A stretch of 33,307 bases of DNA, from positions 1 to 33,307 of the IMG/VR virus record IMGVR_UViG_3300003872_000008; one strand, 5' to 3'. The notes below the pieces were generated by a model that saw only the letters and a program-made list of their open reading frames with translations, was not told the origin of the DNA and did not search any database. This document shows, in pieces, positions 1 to 7,689 of this stretch; positions within the stretch are counted from its first letter, which is position 1, and every line of letters starts with the position of its first letter. The position numbers and the translations under genes were made by a program. Origin of the DNA: a virus.

Positions 1-91
1 CAGGGAGATTCGAGGTCTCCTGAACGAGCTTCACGAGGGTTGGCGGCGGGGGTGCGGCAGTGATAAGATACAGCAGGTGGCGGAGCCTCAT
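1..91 (-). CDS. N-terminal part of repeat-containing tail protein (cut by window edge)
   Basis: The first 30 codons of a gene whose remainder lies beyond base 1. Translation begins MRLRHLLYLITAAPPP and closely matches the N-terminus of the complete gene at 32162-33064. The start ATG (91-89) overlaps the stop of the upstream gene in an ATGA junction, the same junction found at the right end of the window. If the map is circular, this fragment and the 32162-33064 gene are the same gene from two population variants. If not, a second repeat-protein gene lies to the left of the window. Confidence 0.75.
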   Translation of the reverse strand, partial: MRLRHLLYLITAAPPPPTLVKLVQETSNLP

Positions 92-334
92 ACAGCCAAC
101 ACCTTCCAGTCAATATTCTTTGCAGTCCCTTCTGTCTGTGTTATGTCAACCTGAATGCCCTGATCTGAAGGAATAGGTGGAGACAACAATATTGGCTCAA
201 TCAATTTTCCTCTATATGATCCCGTGCTTACTATATTTACTGATCCTGTTCCTAATACTCTTGTTTTTATTTCAATTACTACAATATCAGTATAATCAAG
301 ATTAGAAAGATCAATTACTACAACATATATATTG
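1..334. repeat. Left copy of 334-bp end-to-end direct repeat
   Basis: Aligns without gaps to 32974-33307 (constant offset 32973). I count 20 mismatches, 94% identity. The last 80 bases of the copy are identical. Within the small tail gene most changes fall at third codon positions and only three change an amino acid (Ser/Ala, Gly/Ser, Val/Ile). It may be an overlapping end of a circular or terminally redundant genome with strain variation, or a true gene duplication. Confidence 0.9.
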
Positions 335-414
335 CTTCCTGTTCCTATATCATTAAAAACTGTTGATGTTGTTCCTACTGTTGGTGATAAAGTTCCGCTT
401 GCTAATACCTGCAT
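88..414 (-). CDS. Small beta-rich putative tail/fibre protein
   Basis: A 108-residue protein rich in Thr, Ile, Val, Gly and Ser, with an alternating pattern that suggests beta-strands. No known family was recognised. It lies between the AT-rich fibre gene at 426-1214 and the repeat protein, to which it is coupled by an ATGA overlap. An AGGAGG-type ribosome site precedes the ATG. A second, incomplete copy with three substitutions over about 81 residues lies at the right window edge. The purifying pattern of differences indicates a functional protein. By position it is most likely a structural or adaptor part of the tail fibre assembly. Confidence 0.75.
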   Translation of the reverse strand: MQVLASGTLSPTVGTTSTVFNDIGTGSNIYVVVIDLSNLDYTDIVVIEIKTRVLGTGSVNIVSTGSYRGKLIEPILLSPPIPSDQGIQVDITQTEGTAKNIDWKVLAV

Positions 415-425
415 TTTTACCTCCT

Positions 426-1214
426 TTATCCAAAAATATAGATTGAATAATCAAAAGTTGTTTCTATTGTTAAGCCTGTATCTTGTGAAATTGCTAATCT
501 TTCTCCTTTAGGGATAGAAACCAAATAACAACTCACCCGAGGGAAAATCACATCTACAACAGAATCAACAGTCATATCTCTACCATCTCCTGTCATGAAC
601 AGTTCCTTCTCAGATCCAGACGCACCTGTATAAAACTTAAACCAGAAAAATTGAGAAGTAGGACTTATATCTATTTGAGCAAGAGAAGTAGAAACAATTA
701 TATATTTAACATGAAAAGGGAGAGAATTTACAACTTCGAAAATAGATGAATACTTAGCTGTATTTACTTGAACATCGTATCTTTTATAAGCGGAATAAGA
801 TAATGTGGTAAAAGAAGATGAAACCAAAAATAAAGCACACCATATAGATGCCCCACCAACATTTGATTTCACTCGTCCCCGAATTTCATAGTTTTTAGGA
901 ATTTTCAAGGGAATATAAACAGTTGTTCCAATATAAGACCTATTTGTGTGAATTCTAAAATCAGATAGAATTTCATAAGTATTAGTTCCATCAAATATGC
1001 CAATATCAATCCAATAATCTGCGTTTGCACTTGCTGAGTCAACATGTATATAAAACCCACTAACGTCATAGTTAAGCCCCCAAGCTGTATCAGCAACTCC
1101 GCTGTTATAAGGGAGCATGGTTTCCCAAGCACCCTCAACACCTGCGGTAGAAGAAGCGGTGAGAGTTCCACAAATTCTATCCCTTATAAAAGTATTCAAA
1201 GACCATATTTCCAC
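426..1214 (-). CDS. AT-rich putative tail fibre / receptor-binding protein
   Basis: A 262-residue protein, Ser/Thr/aromatic rich and predicted to be mostly beta, without recognisable catalytic motifs. GTG start at 1214, immediately after the TAA stop of the upstream gene, with a GGAGG site 7-8 bases upstream. Base composition is much more AT-rich than the structural genes at 2.8-21 kb, suggesting separate ancestry. Position after the tip protein and 1931-2758 fibre gene, and size, fit a host-recognition protein. That role is inferred from context; no homologous family is claimed. Confidence 0.6.
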   Translation of the reverse strand: MEIWSLNTFIRDRICGTLTASSTAGVEGAWETMLPYNSGVADTAWGLNYDVSGFYIHVDSASANADYWIDIGIFDGTNTYEILSDFRIHTNRSYIGTTVYIPLKIPKNYEIRGRVKSNVGGASIWCALFLVSSSFTTLSYSAYKRYDVQVNTAKYSSIFEVVNSLPFHVKYIIVSTSLAQIDISPTSQFFWFKFYTGASGSEKELFMTGDGRDMTVDSVVDVIFPRVSCYLVSIPKGERLAISQDTGLTIETTFDYSIYIFG

Positions 1215-1538
1215 TTATAAACCTCCTATTATGTTTTCTAATCTTCTCCAATCTATAATAAAATTTTTTCTTTTATTCATAGATACAGTATAATTATTAT
1301 TTATATTGCTTAAATCATTTTTAAAAGAAGTTTCCACATTTGATAACCAATTAAAAAAATTGTTTAATAATATTTCTACACTTCTTTTTTCTAAAGCTGT
1401 TAATTCATTCCTAAAATATTTACCTATTAAAAATAAAAATATTAAAAAATTTCTTTCATTGCCAAATAAAACTTCAATATCAGAATAACTACTTTCTAAT
1501 GATTTTATGATTTGTTCTCTTGTCATAATATTTCCCAT
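1215..1538 (-). CDS. Small AT-rich helical protein of the fibre module, function unknown
   Basis: A 107-residue protein rich in Asn, Lys, Leu, Ile and Phe, predicted helical. This is the most AT-rich gene of the window: only 8 of the 60 bases at 1261-1320 are G or C. ATG at 1538 is preceded by GAGGGG about 9 bases upstream. A TATAAT hexamer lies further upstream on the same strand (1574-1569). It could be a small fibre chaperone or a fibre component, but nothing in the sequence proves this. Confidence 0.6.
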   Translation of the reverse strand: MGNIMTREQIIKSLESSYSDIEVLFGNERNFLIFLFLIGKYFRNELTALEKRSVEILLNNFFNWLSNVETSFKNDLSNINNNYTVSMNKRKNFIIDWRRLENIIGGL

Positions 1539-1565
1539 CTTATTTACCCCTCATTAAATAATACG

Positions 1566-1576
1566 TATATTATACT
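1566..1576. promoter_or_regulatory. Divergent -10-like boxes between 1215-1538 (-) and 1579-1938 (+)
   Basis: On the minus strand a perfect TATAAT (1574-1569) lies about 30 bases before the ATG at 1538. On the plus strand TATATT (1566-1571) or TATACT (1571-1576) lies just before the ATG at 1579. The two boxes overlap in a near-palindrome around TACGTA. No good -35 was found in either direction, so this is tentative. Confidence 0.35.
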
Positions 1577-1578
1577 GG

Positions 1579-1938
1579 ATGGGGAAGATTCTTCTGGTTG
1601 TTCTCGGATTTCCGCTATTGGCAGTAGCTCTCCCGAGGGAGTATCTCATCGGGCAGGGGGCATACACCATCTTTCACGTCGTTGACTGGAAGCAGACGCT
1701 GGAGATAGCAGAAAACCCACAGTTCTATGAAACGAACCCTGTTCTCGGAGAGCAGCCCTCGAAGGGGAGGGTGAATACCTACTTCGCAGCGACGCTGGTG
1801 CTTCACTGGACGCTGGGGTATATCCTCTACGAGTATGTGAAGCCTGTGTGGTGGGTATATATCGGCTTCACGAGCGGAGTGGAGGGGATGATGATATATC
1901 AGAACTGGGAAATAGGTGTGAGAATCAAGTTCAGGTGA
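1579..1938 (+). CDS. Small membrane protein, probable moron
   Basis: A 119-residue protein with a hydrophobic N-terminal segment (about residues 4-18), further hydrophobic stretches near residues 73-85 and 91-101, and a polar stretch containing YETNPVLGEQPSKGRVNTYF. Similar short membrane proteins with a conserved ETNP-G-PS-VN-YF core occur in proteobacteria and prophages without assigned function, to my recollection. It is one of only two plus-strand genes, lies among minus-strand fibre genes, and has no Shine-Dalgarno sequence. A -10-like box sits directly before the ATG, so it may be leaderless. Its 3' end overlaps the convergent fibre gene by 8 bases. Roles such as superinfection exclusion are possible but unproven. 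Confidence 0.65.
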   Translation: MGKILLVVLGFPLLAVALPREYLIGQGAYTIFHVVDWKQTLEIAENPQFYETNPVLGEQPSKGRVNTYFAATLVLHWTLGYILYEYVKPVWWVYIGFTSGVEGMMIYQNWEIGVRIKFR

Positions 1939-2758
1939 TGGTGAACTGTGCCCAAACAGTATCTGTGTGGTCTAAAGATTCGTTGTTTGTCCCTGAATTG
2001 TATGCGACGAAACCGACCTCTATCCACTTCGCAGATGTCCCGGCACTGTTGTCCAGCGCAATGATATTCACAACAGCATCCTCCACATTCGTAGACGACG
2101 TCCATATCGCTGTGGTTCCTACAGTAGAAGTCTTTTTCGTGATGCGCAGGCGGATGGGCGACCATTGAAATCTATACCGCAGACGTCTGATTCGCAGAAT
2201 CTTCCCCGCAGGGACAGAAATATAGAAAACACCGAACGGCATCGTGAAGCCGGGCTGGATGACAGTATATATCCCTCGAGTAGAAACCTCAAACACTTCA
2301 TCCCCCGCTACCAGCCCGCTCCCAACGGGGTCATGGACGAAAGAAGTTGCGTGCTTCCCGTCTACCATATCGGCGTTGAGGTTCGTGTTCAGCGTCCCGT
2401 TGCTGATGGGGATGTTCCCGCCGGCATTCCCTGCATGTCTACCATCCAGAAGGTCAGCGTTCAGGTTCGTGTTCAGCGTCCCGTTGCTCACGGGAATGTT
2501 CCCACTCGCATTCCCTGCGTCGTATCCATCGAGCTGGTTCACGTTTATGTTGTAGAGGGCGGCGAGAGGCTCCCAAGCACTGGTGGCGGCATTCCACTTT
2601 TCGAACCTGCTGTTCGCTGCATTCCAGCGGATGGTGCCGTCGGGGATATTGGTGGCGGTAGAAAAGTCCATCGTGGCACAGTCCACATCCCTGTCCTTCA
2701 GGTTCTGGAGAACGTTCGTGTATGCGGTGGTGTTCACAGGAAGGCTCCAGTCTGCCAT
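1931..2758 (-). CDS. Tail fibre protein with tandem 28-residue repeats
   Basis: 275 residues. The N-terminal part (about 1-70) holds a short tryptophan/asparagine segment (IRWNAANSRFEKWNAATSAW) typical of fibre attachment regions. Residues 77-132 are two 28-residue repeats with the core GNIP(V/I)SNGTLNTNLNAD and an LDG motif, as in trimeric phage tail fibres. Residues about 140-275 are a beta-rich C-terminal domain. ATG at 2758 with a GAGGAG site. The gene directly follows the tip/hub gene, as expected for a fibre attached to the tail tip. Fibre identity is confident; receptor unknown. Confidence 0.85.
   Translation of the reverse strand: MADWSLPVNTTAYTNVLQNLKDRDVDCATMDFSTATNIPDGTIRWNAANSRFEKWNAATSAWEPLAALYNINVNQLDGYDAGNASGNIPVSNGTLNTNLNADLLDGRHAGNAGGNIPISNGTLNTNLNADMVDGKHATSFVHDPVGSGLVAGDEVFEVSTRGIYTVIQPGFTMPFGVFYISVPAGKILRIRRLRYRFQWSPIRLRITKKTSTVGTTAIWTSSTNVEDAVVNIIALDNSAGTSAKWIEVGFVAYNSGTNNESLDHTDTVWAQFTIT
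2363..2530 (-). repeat. Two tandem 84-bp repeats inside the fibre gene
   Basis: Units 2447-2530 and 2363-2446 encode the two 28-residue LDG/GNIP repeats. The 25-base segment beginning at 2380 recurs at 2464, offset 84. Such a tandem repeat can change copy number by slippage or recombination. Confidence 0.85.
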
Positions 2759-2779
2759 CGCAACTCCTCCTCTTCTATT

Positions 2780-5700
2780 CTACACGCCTCGTGCCTGCCA
2801 GTAGAACGAGCCTGTCACCTTGTTCCCGGCTTCATCGAAGAGATAGACCGTGAAGCCCGTGGGGTAGGGGGTGTCTGTGAAGTCCACGACGGGGATGAGA
2901 GGAGTCGTCCCCTGTGGGGTGACAGTGATACTCTCTACATCTATGAATGATGTATTGAATGTCACCGAAGCGCCTGCGTTGGCATCAGTCACAGTCCCGA
3001 CCCCCTCGTCGCTCTTCCGCTTCAGATTCAGGTCGAGGGAAGAGCCGTTCTGGAACATCAGGAAAGAGCTTGAGTCGGGGCTGCTGACATCGAACTTCAC
3101 CTTGTAGTGGCGGAAGTTCGTAGCGTAGACCGACCAGTATCCCACATAGTCTGTCCACGTGTTTCCGTCCGCAGAAACGCTGATGGTGGGGGTGATGTTG
3201 GAGGGGTTCCCGAACTGCTGACGAAGCAGGTTGACAGTGATTTTCGCAGACCCGACAGTGGTTCCTGCGTCGAACTGCTCCTCGTAGGAGCCTGTCAGGG
3301 GGACAGGTTCTACCCAGTATGTGTATCCCGCATTGATGAAGTCCTGAATGCTGTTCATGCCGTTGTTCACGAAATGCTCGTCCCATGTCTCTGTGGCGTT
3401 CACAGGGATGAGCAGGTCTGCGCTGTCTTTGAATGCGTTTGTCTTGCCGCCATTCCACGTCAGCGAGGGTCTGTCTATCAGCCGAAAGTCAGGAGGCTCT
3501 GAGACCTGTGCGGTAGCGGACACAGGCGTGCCGTAGTTCCCCGCATAGTCCACCGCTGCGACCCAGTATGTGTATTCCCCCGACTGCTGCTCGAAGACGA
3601 CATGAAAAGTGTTCGAGATGGCTCCTAGCACCTCCGCAGTCGCCCAGTCCGCACCCTTCCTGACTTCGTAGTATTCGATGAAAAAGGTGGAGGGCGGTGG
3701 AGGGTCGAAACGGATGAGGACGTTGTTGTCGATGACCTCCAGACGCAGGTTCTGAACCGCTCCGGGAGGCTGGATGGTATAGCTCTGTATGTTCGGATTG
3801 GAACTGTAGTTCCCTACGCCGTCGATGGCTTTGATTCCGAAATAGACCGTCCCGCTCTTCCCCGTCGCATCGAGCACCAGCGACGTCCCGGAATAGTTCG
3901 TGATAACAACAGAACCTGTGTCCCACGACGACCCCTCCCGTATTTCATACCCCACGAGGTCGAGGTCTTGCACCGCTCCCCACTCGAGGAGCAGGTCGCC
4001 GAACGGCTGCGGCGTGATGCTGAAGGTGGCGACATCGGGAGGCGGGTAGTATTTCCCCCTGATAGTGATGCTGAGGGTAGGCGACCCGTCGAAGTCCTTG
4101 GCTCCGAAAATGGAGACGGGGACAATCTTCACCTCGTATGTGTCCTCGACGAGGTCCGGGACCTGAATCGGGGAACTCTGAAAGCTGCCGTAGAGCCTCC
4201 ACTCGCTCCATGTCGACCCCTTCAGCCACAGCTCATAGCTGGACACGAAATCCAGCTCCGTGAAGGTAGCCTTCAGCCAGCTGCGCAGGCGGTCGTCGTT
4301 TCCTTTCGCCAGAACCTCCTCGAGAAGGATATCCGAAGCGTTCAGAACGAAAACCGTAGTCGGGTCGGGGAGGTTCGTGATGTCGAGGTCGTATATATCG
4401 AGGTCTACACGAGCGTTGTAGAGGGCGGCGTCCTCGATGAGTGCCGTGATGCGGCAGTAGCCGTCAGGGGTCGGCGTCAGCTCTATGACCCGATACAGCA
4501 CGCCGTTGATTCCGTAGTCAGAGAAATACAGGTAGAACACGTCCCCCAGCTCCAGAGCGAAGAACTCGGGAGAGGTCGTGAAGCTGACGGTGTGATTCAG
4601 CCGTGCCCGCTCGAGGTAGTATGCTCCGAGGAGCTTCGCCTGCGTGGGGTCTGCCCCGTAGAGGTCGAGGCTCATCTCCCTGCGGTCTTCTGTGGAAGAA
4701 ACGCTCACGTCTTCCAGAAGCAGCGAGTCCACCTTCCACTCCTGCTCCGGATTCAGGAAGTTCACCTGCACAGCGTTCGGGATGGTAGCTATATCGGGCA
4801 TATTGAGGGTGAAGGTGCCCTCGATGATGTCGTCCTCTGTGATGGAGGCTACGGGGGTCTCCTGATTCAGGTCCCGGATACGAAGGGAAAACTTCCCGGA
4901 TGAATACTGAAGATAGCCACGGAAGTGCTGAAGTATGTGCTCGATGATGTCCATCCCACGCCCGTCCGTGACCACTCCGTTGTATATGAAGCCCATATTG
5001 TCGCAGTAGTTCGCCGCATCCGAAAAGCTCTGCGTATCTATCCTCGACAGCGGAATTCCGAACCCATACCGGGGCGAGGTCATATAGTCGAGAAGGATGA
5101 GAGCAGGGTTGGCGGTGAACTTCTGCGTCCCGTCCCGTGGGTCGTATATGTCGTTTTTCCCATCCAGCACGAGTGTGATGGAGGGGAGACCCTGCCAGAC
5201 GCCGTCCTTGTATGTCGCCTTCACGTAGAGCAGTGCCACTCCCTTCGGCTTCACGAATCCACGGTTCAGTATGTCCGTCACTATCTGCGAGTTCCCGGAT
5301 ATGCCCCCCGCACCATTGTCAATCGCCCAGTCGAACAGCCCTGTATATGCCTCTGCCACCGTTGTGTAACCTATAACGTCTCCTGAGAAAGCATAAACAC
5401 GGACATTTTTGATGCGGGTTTCGGAAGGGTCTATGGCGGAAACCGTCAGAATATTGTTCGTGAAATTTACGTTCAGGCGGTTGTCTATGGTAGGAGGGAA
5501 CCCGTCGAAAGCGCTGGTCTGGTAGGTCTTCGGTTTCCACCAGTAGTTCCCATACGCATCAGAAACTTTGTATTCGATATCGACCTTGGAAAAAACTCTC
5601 CCTGCCTGCGGAGAGACCCGCATCTCCAGCTTCCATTCCGCATTTGATTTCCTCGTGTATTTGTATACGGGCTTCCCGTTCACATATATCGCTGCATTCC

Positions 5701-6094
5701 CGACCTCTATCCTCCCCTCTCCCAGCGTCATGACCATCCAGAGGTCTTTGTTGTTTTGCCCGTCTGTCTTCAGGAAGATGATATTCCCCCCGACCCGGCA
5801 GGTGCCGTAGATGATAGGGACAGGGGTCTGGGCAGCTCTGGTGTTCACGAGGTGTCCTGTCGGAGACTGCCCGAGCTTCGAGAGAGCCTTCAGAGCTTTC
5901 TTCGCCTGCTGCTGCTGATAGTATGCGGCGGACAGCGAAAGAGTCACAGAGGCTCCGAGAAGCGCCATGCCGAGGGGAGAAGTGACAGGGATAACGGTGA
6001 GAGCGAGGGCTGCACCGACAGTGATGATTTGCCCGAGGTCGCTGGAGGCGAACTTCCCGACTTCCCTGACTACATTCTCGACGACGTCACCCAT
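2780..6094 (-). CDS. Tail tip / hub protein (gpJ-like host-specificity protein) with FN3-like domains
   Basis: 1104 residues. An N-terminal hydrophobic segment (about 22-60) is followed by the segment PVPIIYGTCRVGG near residues 90-105, typical of central tail tip proteins of the lambda gpJ / GTA hub type. About residues 110-560 form the tip core. Residues about 570-880 contain successive fibronectin type III-like domains (WLKATFTELD..YELWLKG, LEWGAVQDLDLVGYEIREG, YYEVRKGADW..YWVAAVD patterns). The C-terminal 230 residues are beta-rich. It overlaps the preceding NlpC/P60-like gene by 8 bases. It should close the tail tube, contact the host surface and carry the fibres. Confidence 0.9.
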   Translation of the reverse strand: MGDVVENVVREVGKFASSDLGQIITVGAALALTVIPVTSPLGMALLGASVTLSLSAAYYQQQQAKKALKALSKLGQSPTGHLVNTRAAQTPVPIIYGTCRVGGNIIFLKTDGQNNKDLWMVMTLGEGRIEVGNAAIYVNGKPVYKYTRKSNAEWKLEMRVSPQAGRVFSKVDIEYKVSDAYGNYWWKPKTYQTSAFDGFPPTIDNRLNVNFTNNILTVSAIDPSETRIKNVRVYAFSGDVIGYTTVAEAYTGLFDWAIDNGAGGISGNSQIVTDILNRGFVKPKGVALLYVKATYKDGVWQGLPSITLVLDGKNDIYDPRDGTQKFTANPALILLDYMTSPRYGFGIPLSRIDTQSFSDAANYCDNMGFIYNGVVTDGRGMDIIEHILQHFRGYLQYSSGKFSLRIRDLNQETPVASITEDDIIEGTFTLNMPDIATIPNAVQVNFLNPEQEWKVDSLLLEDVSVSSTEDRREMSLDLYGADPTQAKLLGAYYLERARLNHTVSFTTSPEFFALELGDVFYLYFSDYGINGVLYRVIELTPTPDGYCRITALIEDAALYNARVDLDIYDLDITNLPDPTTVFVLNASDILLEEVLAKGNDDRLRSWLKATFTELDFVSSYELWLKGSTWSEWRLYGSFQSSPIQVPDLVEDTYEVKIVPVSIFGAKDFDGSPTLSITIRGKYYPPPDVATFSITPQPFGDLLLEWGAVQDLDLVGYEIREGSSWDTGSVVITNYSGTSLVLDATGKSGTVYFGIKAIDGVGNYSSNPNIQSYTIQPPGAVQNLRLEVIDNNVLIRFDPPPPSTFFIEYYEVRKGADWATAEVLGAISNTFHVVFEQQSGEYTYWVAAVDYAGNYGTPVSATAQVSEPPDFRLIDRPSLTWNGGKTNAFKDSADLLIPVNATETWDEHFVNNGMNSIQDFINAGYTYWVEPVPLTGSYEEQFDAGTTVGSAKITVNLLRQQFGNPSNITPTISVSADGNTWTDYVGYWSVYATNFRHYKVKFDVSSPDSSSFLMFQNGSSLDLNLKRKSDEGVGTVTDANAGASVTFNTSFIDVESITVTPQGTTPLIPVVDFTDTPYPTGFTVYLFDEAGNKVTGSFYWQARGV

Positions 6095-6488
6095 CTTTCC
6101 GCCTCATCACCGTATATCTTCCCGTCAGCCGTGCGGTGTAGCTCCCCTTCTTTTCGCTGAACCCGATGTATACGTCATTCCCGAGGTATATACCGACCGA
6201 GAACAGCGGGGACTCGATGACTATCAGGTCTCCCGGGAGCCTCTCCACAGGAGAGATAGGCGTGAAATAGTCAGAGAGCATTCGCAGATACAGCGCTCTG
6301 GCTTCCCATTTGTCCCCCAGCCAGAGCTGCGTGTAGTCGCCGTCTCTGGAGAGGTCTATCCCCCCCCAGCGGTCAGGGAGGGAGTAGAACTCCCGAACCA
6401 TCTGCAGGCAGTCGTAGCGACCGAGGTCGAAAGGTCTGCGCAGCCATATCCTGAGAAAATCCATCATTTCGGGCTTCTTCCCCACCAT
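6087..6488 (-). CDS. NlpC/P60-like tail assembly protein, possibly catalytically degenerate
   Basis: 133 residues. The segment DLGRYDCLQMVREFY places Cys27 at the start of a helix, as in NlpC/P60 and DUF6950-type phage tail proteins, and GDLIVI-SVGIYLG resembles the second conserved block. In active NlpC/P60 enzymes a His precedes VGIYLG; here it is Ser97. The peptidase may therefore be inactive or use another residue. Position between the gpL-like gene and the tip protein matches GTA gene 14 and lambda gpK. ATG at 6488 with GAAGGAG just upstream, inside the 3' end of the gpL-like gene (25-base overlap). Confidence 0.7.
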   Translation of the reverse strand: MVGKKPEMMDFLRIWLRRPFDLGRYDCLQMVREFYSLPDRWGGIDLSRDGDYTQLWLGDKWEARALYLRMLSDYFTPISPVERLPGDLIVIESPLFSVGIYLGNDVYIGFSEKKGSYTARLTGRYTVMRRKDG

Positions 6489-7111
6489 ATCTCCTTCTCC
6501 TCGATATCGGAGAGGTTGTGGAACCCGCCGAAGTTGGCTGTGTTCCCGAGCTGCTTGCAGCGCTCGTATGTCTTGTCACAGAAGGTCGCTGTTCCCGTGT
6601 ATGCACAGTTCACATCCTTGAAGCGCCACGGGCAGCGGTAGTAGTGCTGGCGGAGGGTCTCCTTTCTCCAGCGAGCCAGCTCGTGAGTCACCTCTATTTC
6701 TGTGACCGATGTCCTCACCTGTTCCCGAATGCTGACGGTGTTGATGAAGCCACGGAAGACCTCATAGGCTCCGATGGCGTTCCAGCTGCTGTCCAGAGCA
6801 CAGAACCACACCACCACCTCTCGCCCCCTCTGCTCGTTGTTCAGGAACAGTGATGCGGGGATGAGGCTGACGTTGTCCAGAGTGAGCCTGAGAGTGTCCA
6901 CTTCCCCGGATATGGTCTGAGAGAACTCTGTGAGACGGAAAGGGAAGGGAGCGTAGATGTTCCCGTTGAACGAGACCGAATCGTCGAAGTCCGTGTAGAA
7001 AACGTCGTAGGGGTTGTCCGATGCATCGAGAAGATACATGTCGAGTAGGACACAGGTGGTAGCCACCTGTGCCTTGAATGCCGCCTCGAGGTCGGGGGGA
7101 AGATTCCGCAT
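6464..7111 (-). CDS. gpL/DUF2163-like tail tip protein with four-cysteine (iron-sulfur) site
   Basis: 215 residues. The N-terminal part (1-150) matches the beta-rich body of minor tail protein L / DUF2163. The C-terminal part has Cys160, Cys169, Cys178 and Cys185 in the segment YRCPWRFKDVNC..C..C, followed by GNTANFGGF. In lambda gpL and the related GTA protein the equivalent cysteines bind a 4Fe-4S cluster. The ATG at 7111 (TGATG overlap with the upstream stop, GGGAGGTGCGC upstream) is preferred. The open frame extends about 170 codons further, but that part is out-of-frame reading of the upstream gene. Confidence 0.85.
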   Translation of the reverse strand: MRNLPPDLEAAFKAQVATTCVLLDMYLLDASDNPYDVFYTDFDDSVSFNGNIYAPFPFRLTEFSQTISGEVDTLRLTLDNVSLIPASLFLNNEQRGREVVVWFCALDSSWNAIGAYEVFRGFINTVSIREQVRTSVTEIEVTHELARWRKETLRQHYYRCPWRFKDVNCAYTGTATFCDKTYERCKQLGNTANFGGFHNLSDIEEKEIWWGRSPK

Positions 7112-7680
7112 CAGCGCACCTCCCGCAGCCTGATTCCGATGGAAGTGATGAGGTTCACGAAGACGCTTTTCGACAGGATATCCTCGTCGAACCTCATCAC
7201 CAGCGCAGGCTTCCCTGTGAAATCGCAGGTGATGACAGCTCCCGCTGAAGGAGCTGTGGTGAAGACCACGTCCGGGCGGTCGCTGGGGTATGTCGTGATA
7301 GAGTAGTCTGTCCCTTCTGTCTGAAGAACGCCGTCCACATATACTTTCAGGCTGGTGTAGTCGTTCCAGACAGGCAGCTTGAATGTGGTGGTTGTCCCGT
7401 CTCCCTTCCCGATGAACTCGTTTCTCCACGTTTCTTCGTATGGGAAGATGAAGATGAAGCTCTCCTTCGCTCCCTGCCTGTCCACATAGAACTGCCAGAT
7501 GGTGTTCAGCTCGTCCGCACTCCTTCGACCGTATGATATCTGTATCACCCGCTTCGGGTATGCCCACTTCTTGCGTCTGTATTCCTTTCCTGTTTCTGTC
7601 TGCGATATCAGTGTGCGCCACATCTGCTGCACGCCGAAAGGCACCGAGACAGGAGGAGAAGTAGGGAATATCACTGCCAT
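7111..7680 (-). CDS. DUF2460-like tail protein (distal tail)
   Basis: 189 residues. N-terminal PTSPPVSVPFGVQQMWRTLIS, then RRKKWAYPKRVIQISYGRRS and FYVDRQGAKESFIFIFPYEE, match the pattern of DUF2460/TIGR02217 phage tail proteins (gene 12 of gene transfer agents), in which a gene product of this size forms the distal tail ring. It lies between the tape measure and the gpL-like gene, the expected order, and is coupled to the latter by TGATG. Family assignment is from sequence pattern and synteny together. Confidence 0.8.
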   Translation of the reverse strand: MAVIFPTSPPVSVPFGVQQMWRTLISQTETGKEYRRKKWAYPKRVIQISYGRRSADELNTIWQFYVDRQGAKESFIFIFPYEETWRNEFIGKGDGTTTTFKLPVWNDYTSLKVYVDGVLQTEGTDYSITTYPSDRPDVVFTTAPSAGAVITCDFTGKPALVMRFDEDILSKSVFVNLITSIGIRLREVR

Positions 7681-7689
7681 TTCCGCCTC

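Noticed and set aside
7112-7621. Long N-terminal extension of the gpL-like gene
   Set aside because: It is out-of-frame reading of the DUF2460-like gene; the ATG at 7111 has a good ribosome site and a TGATG junction.
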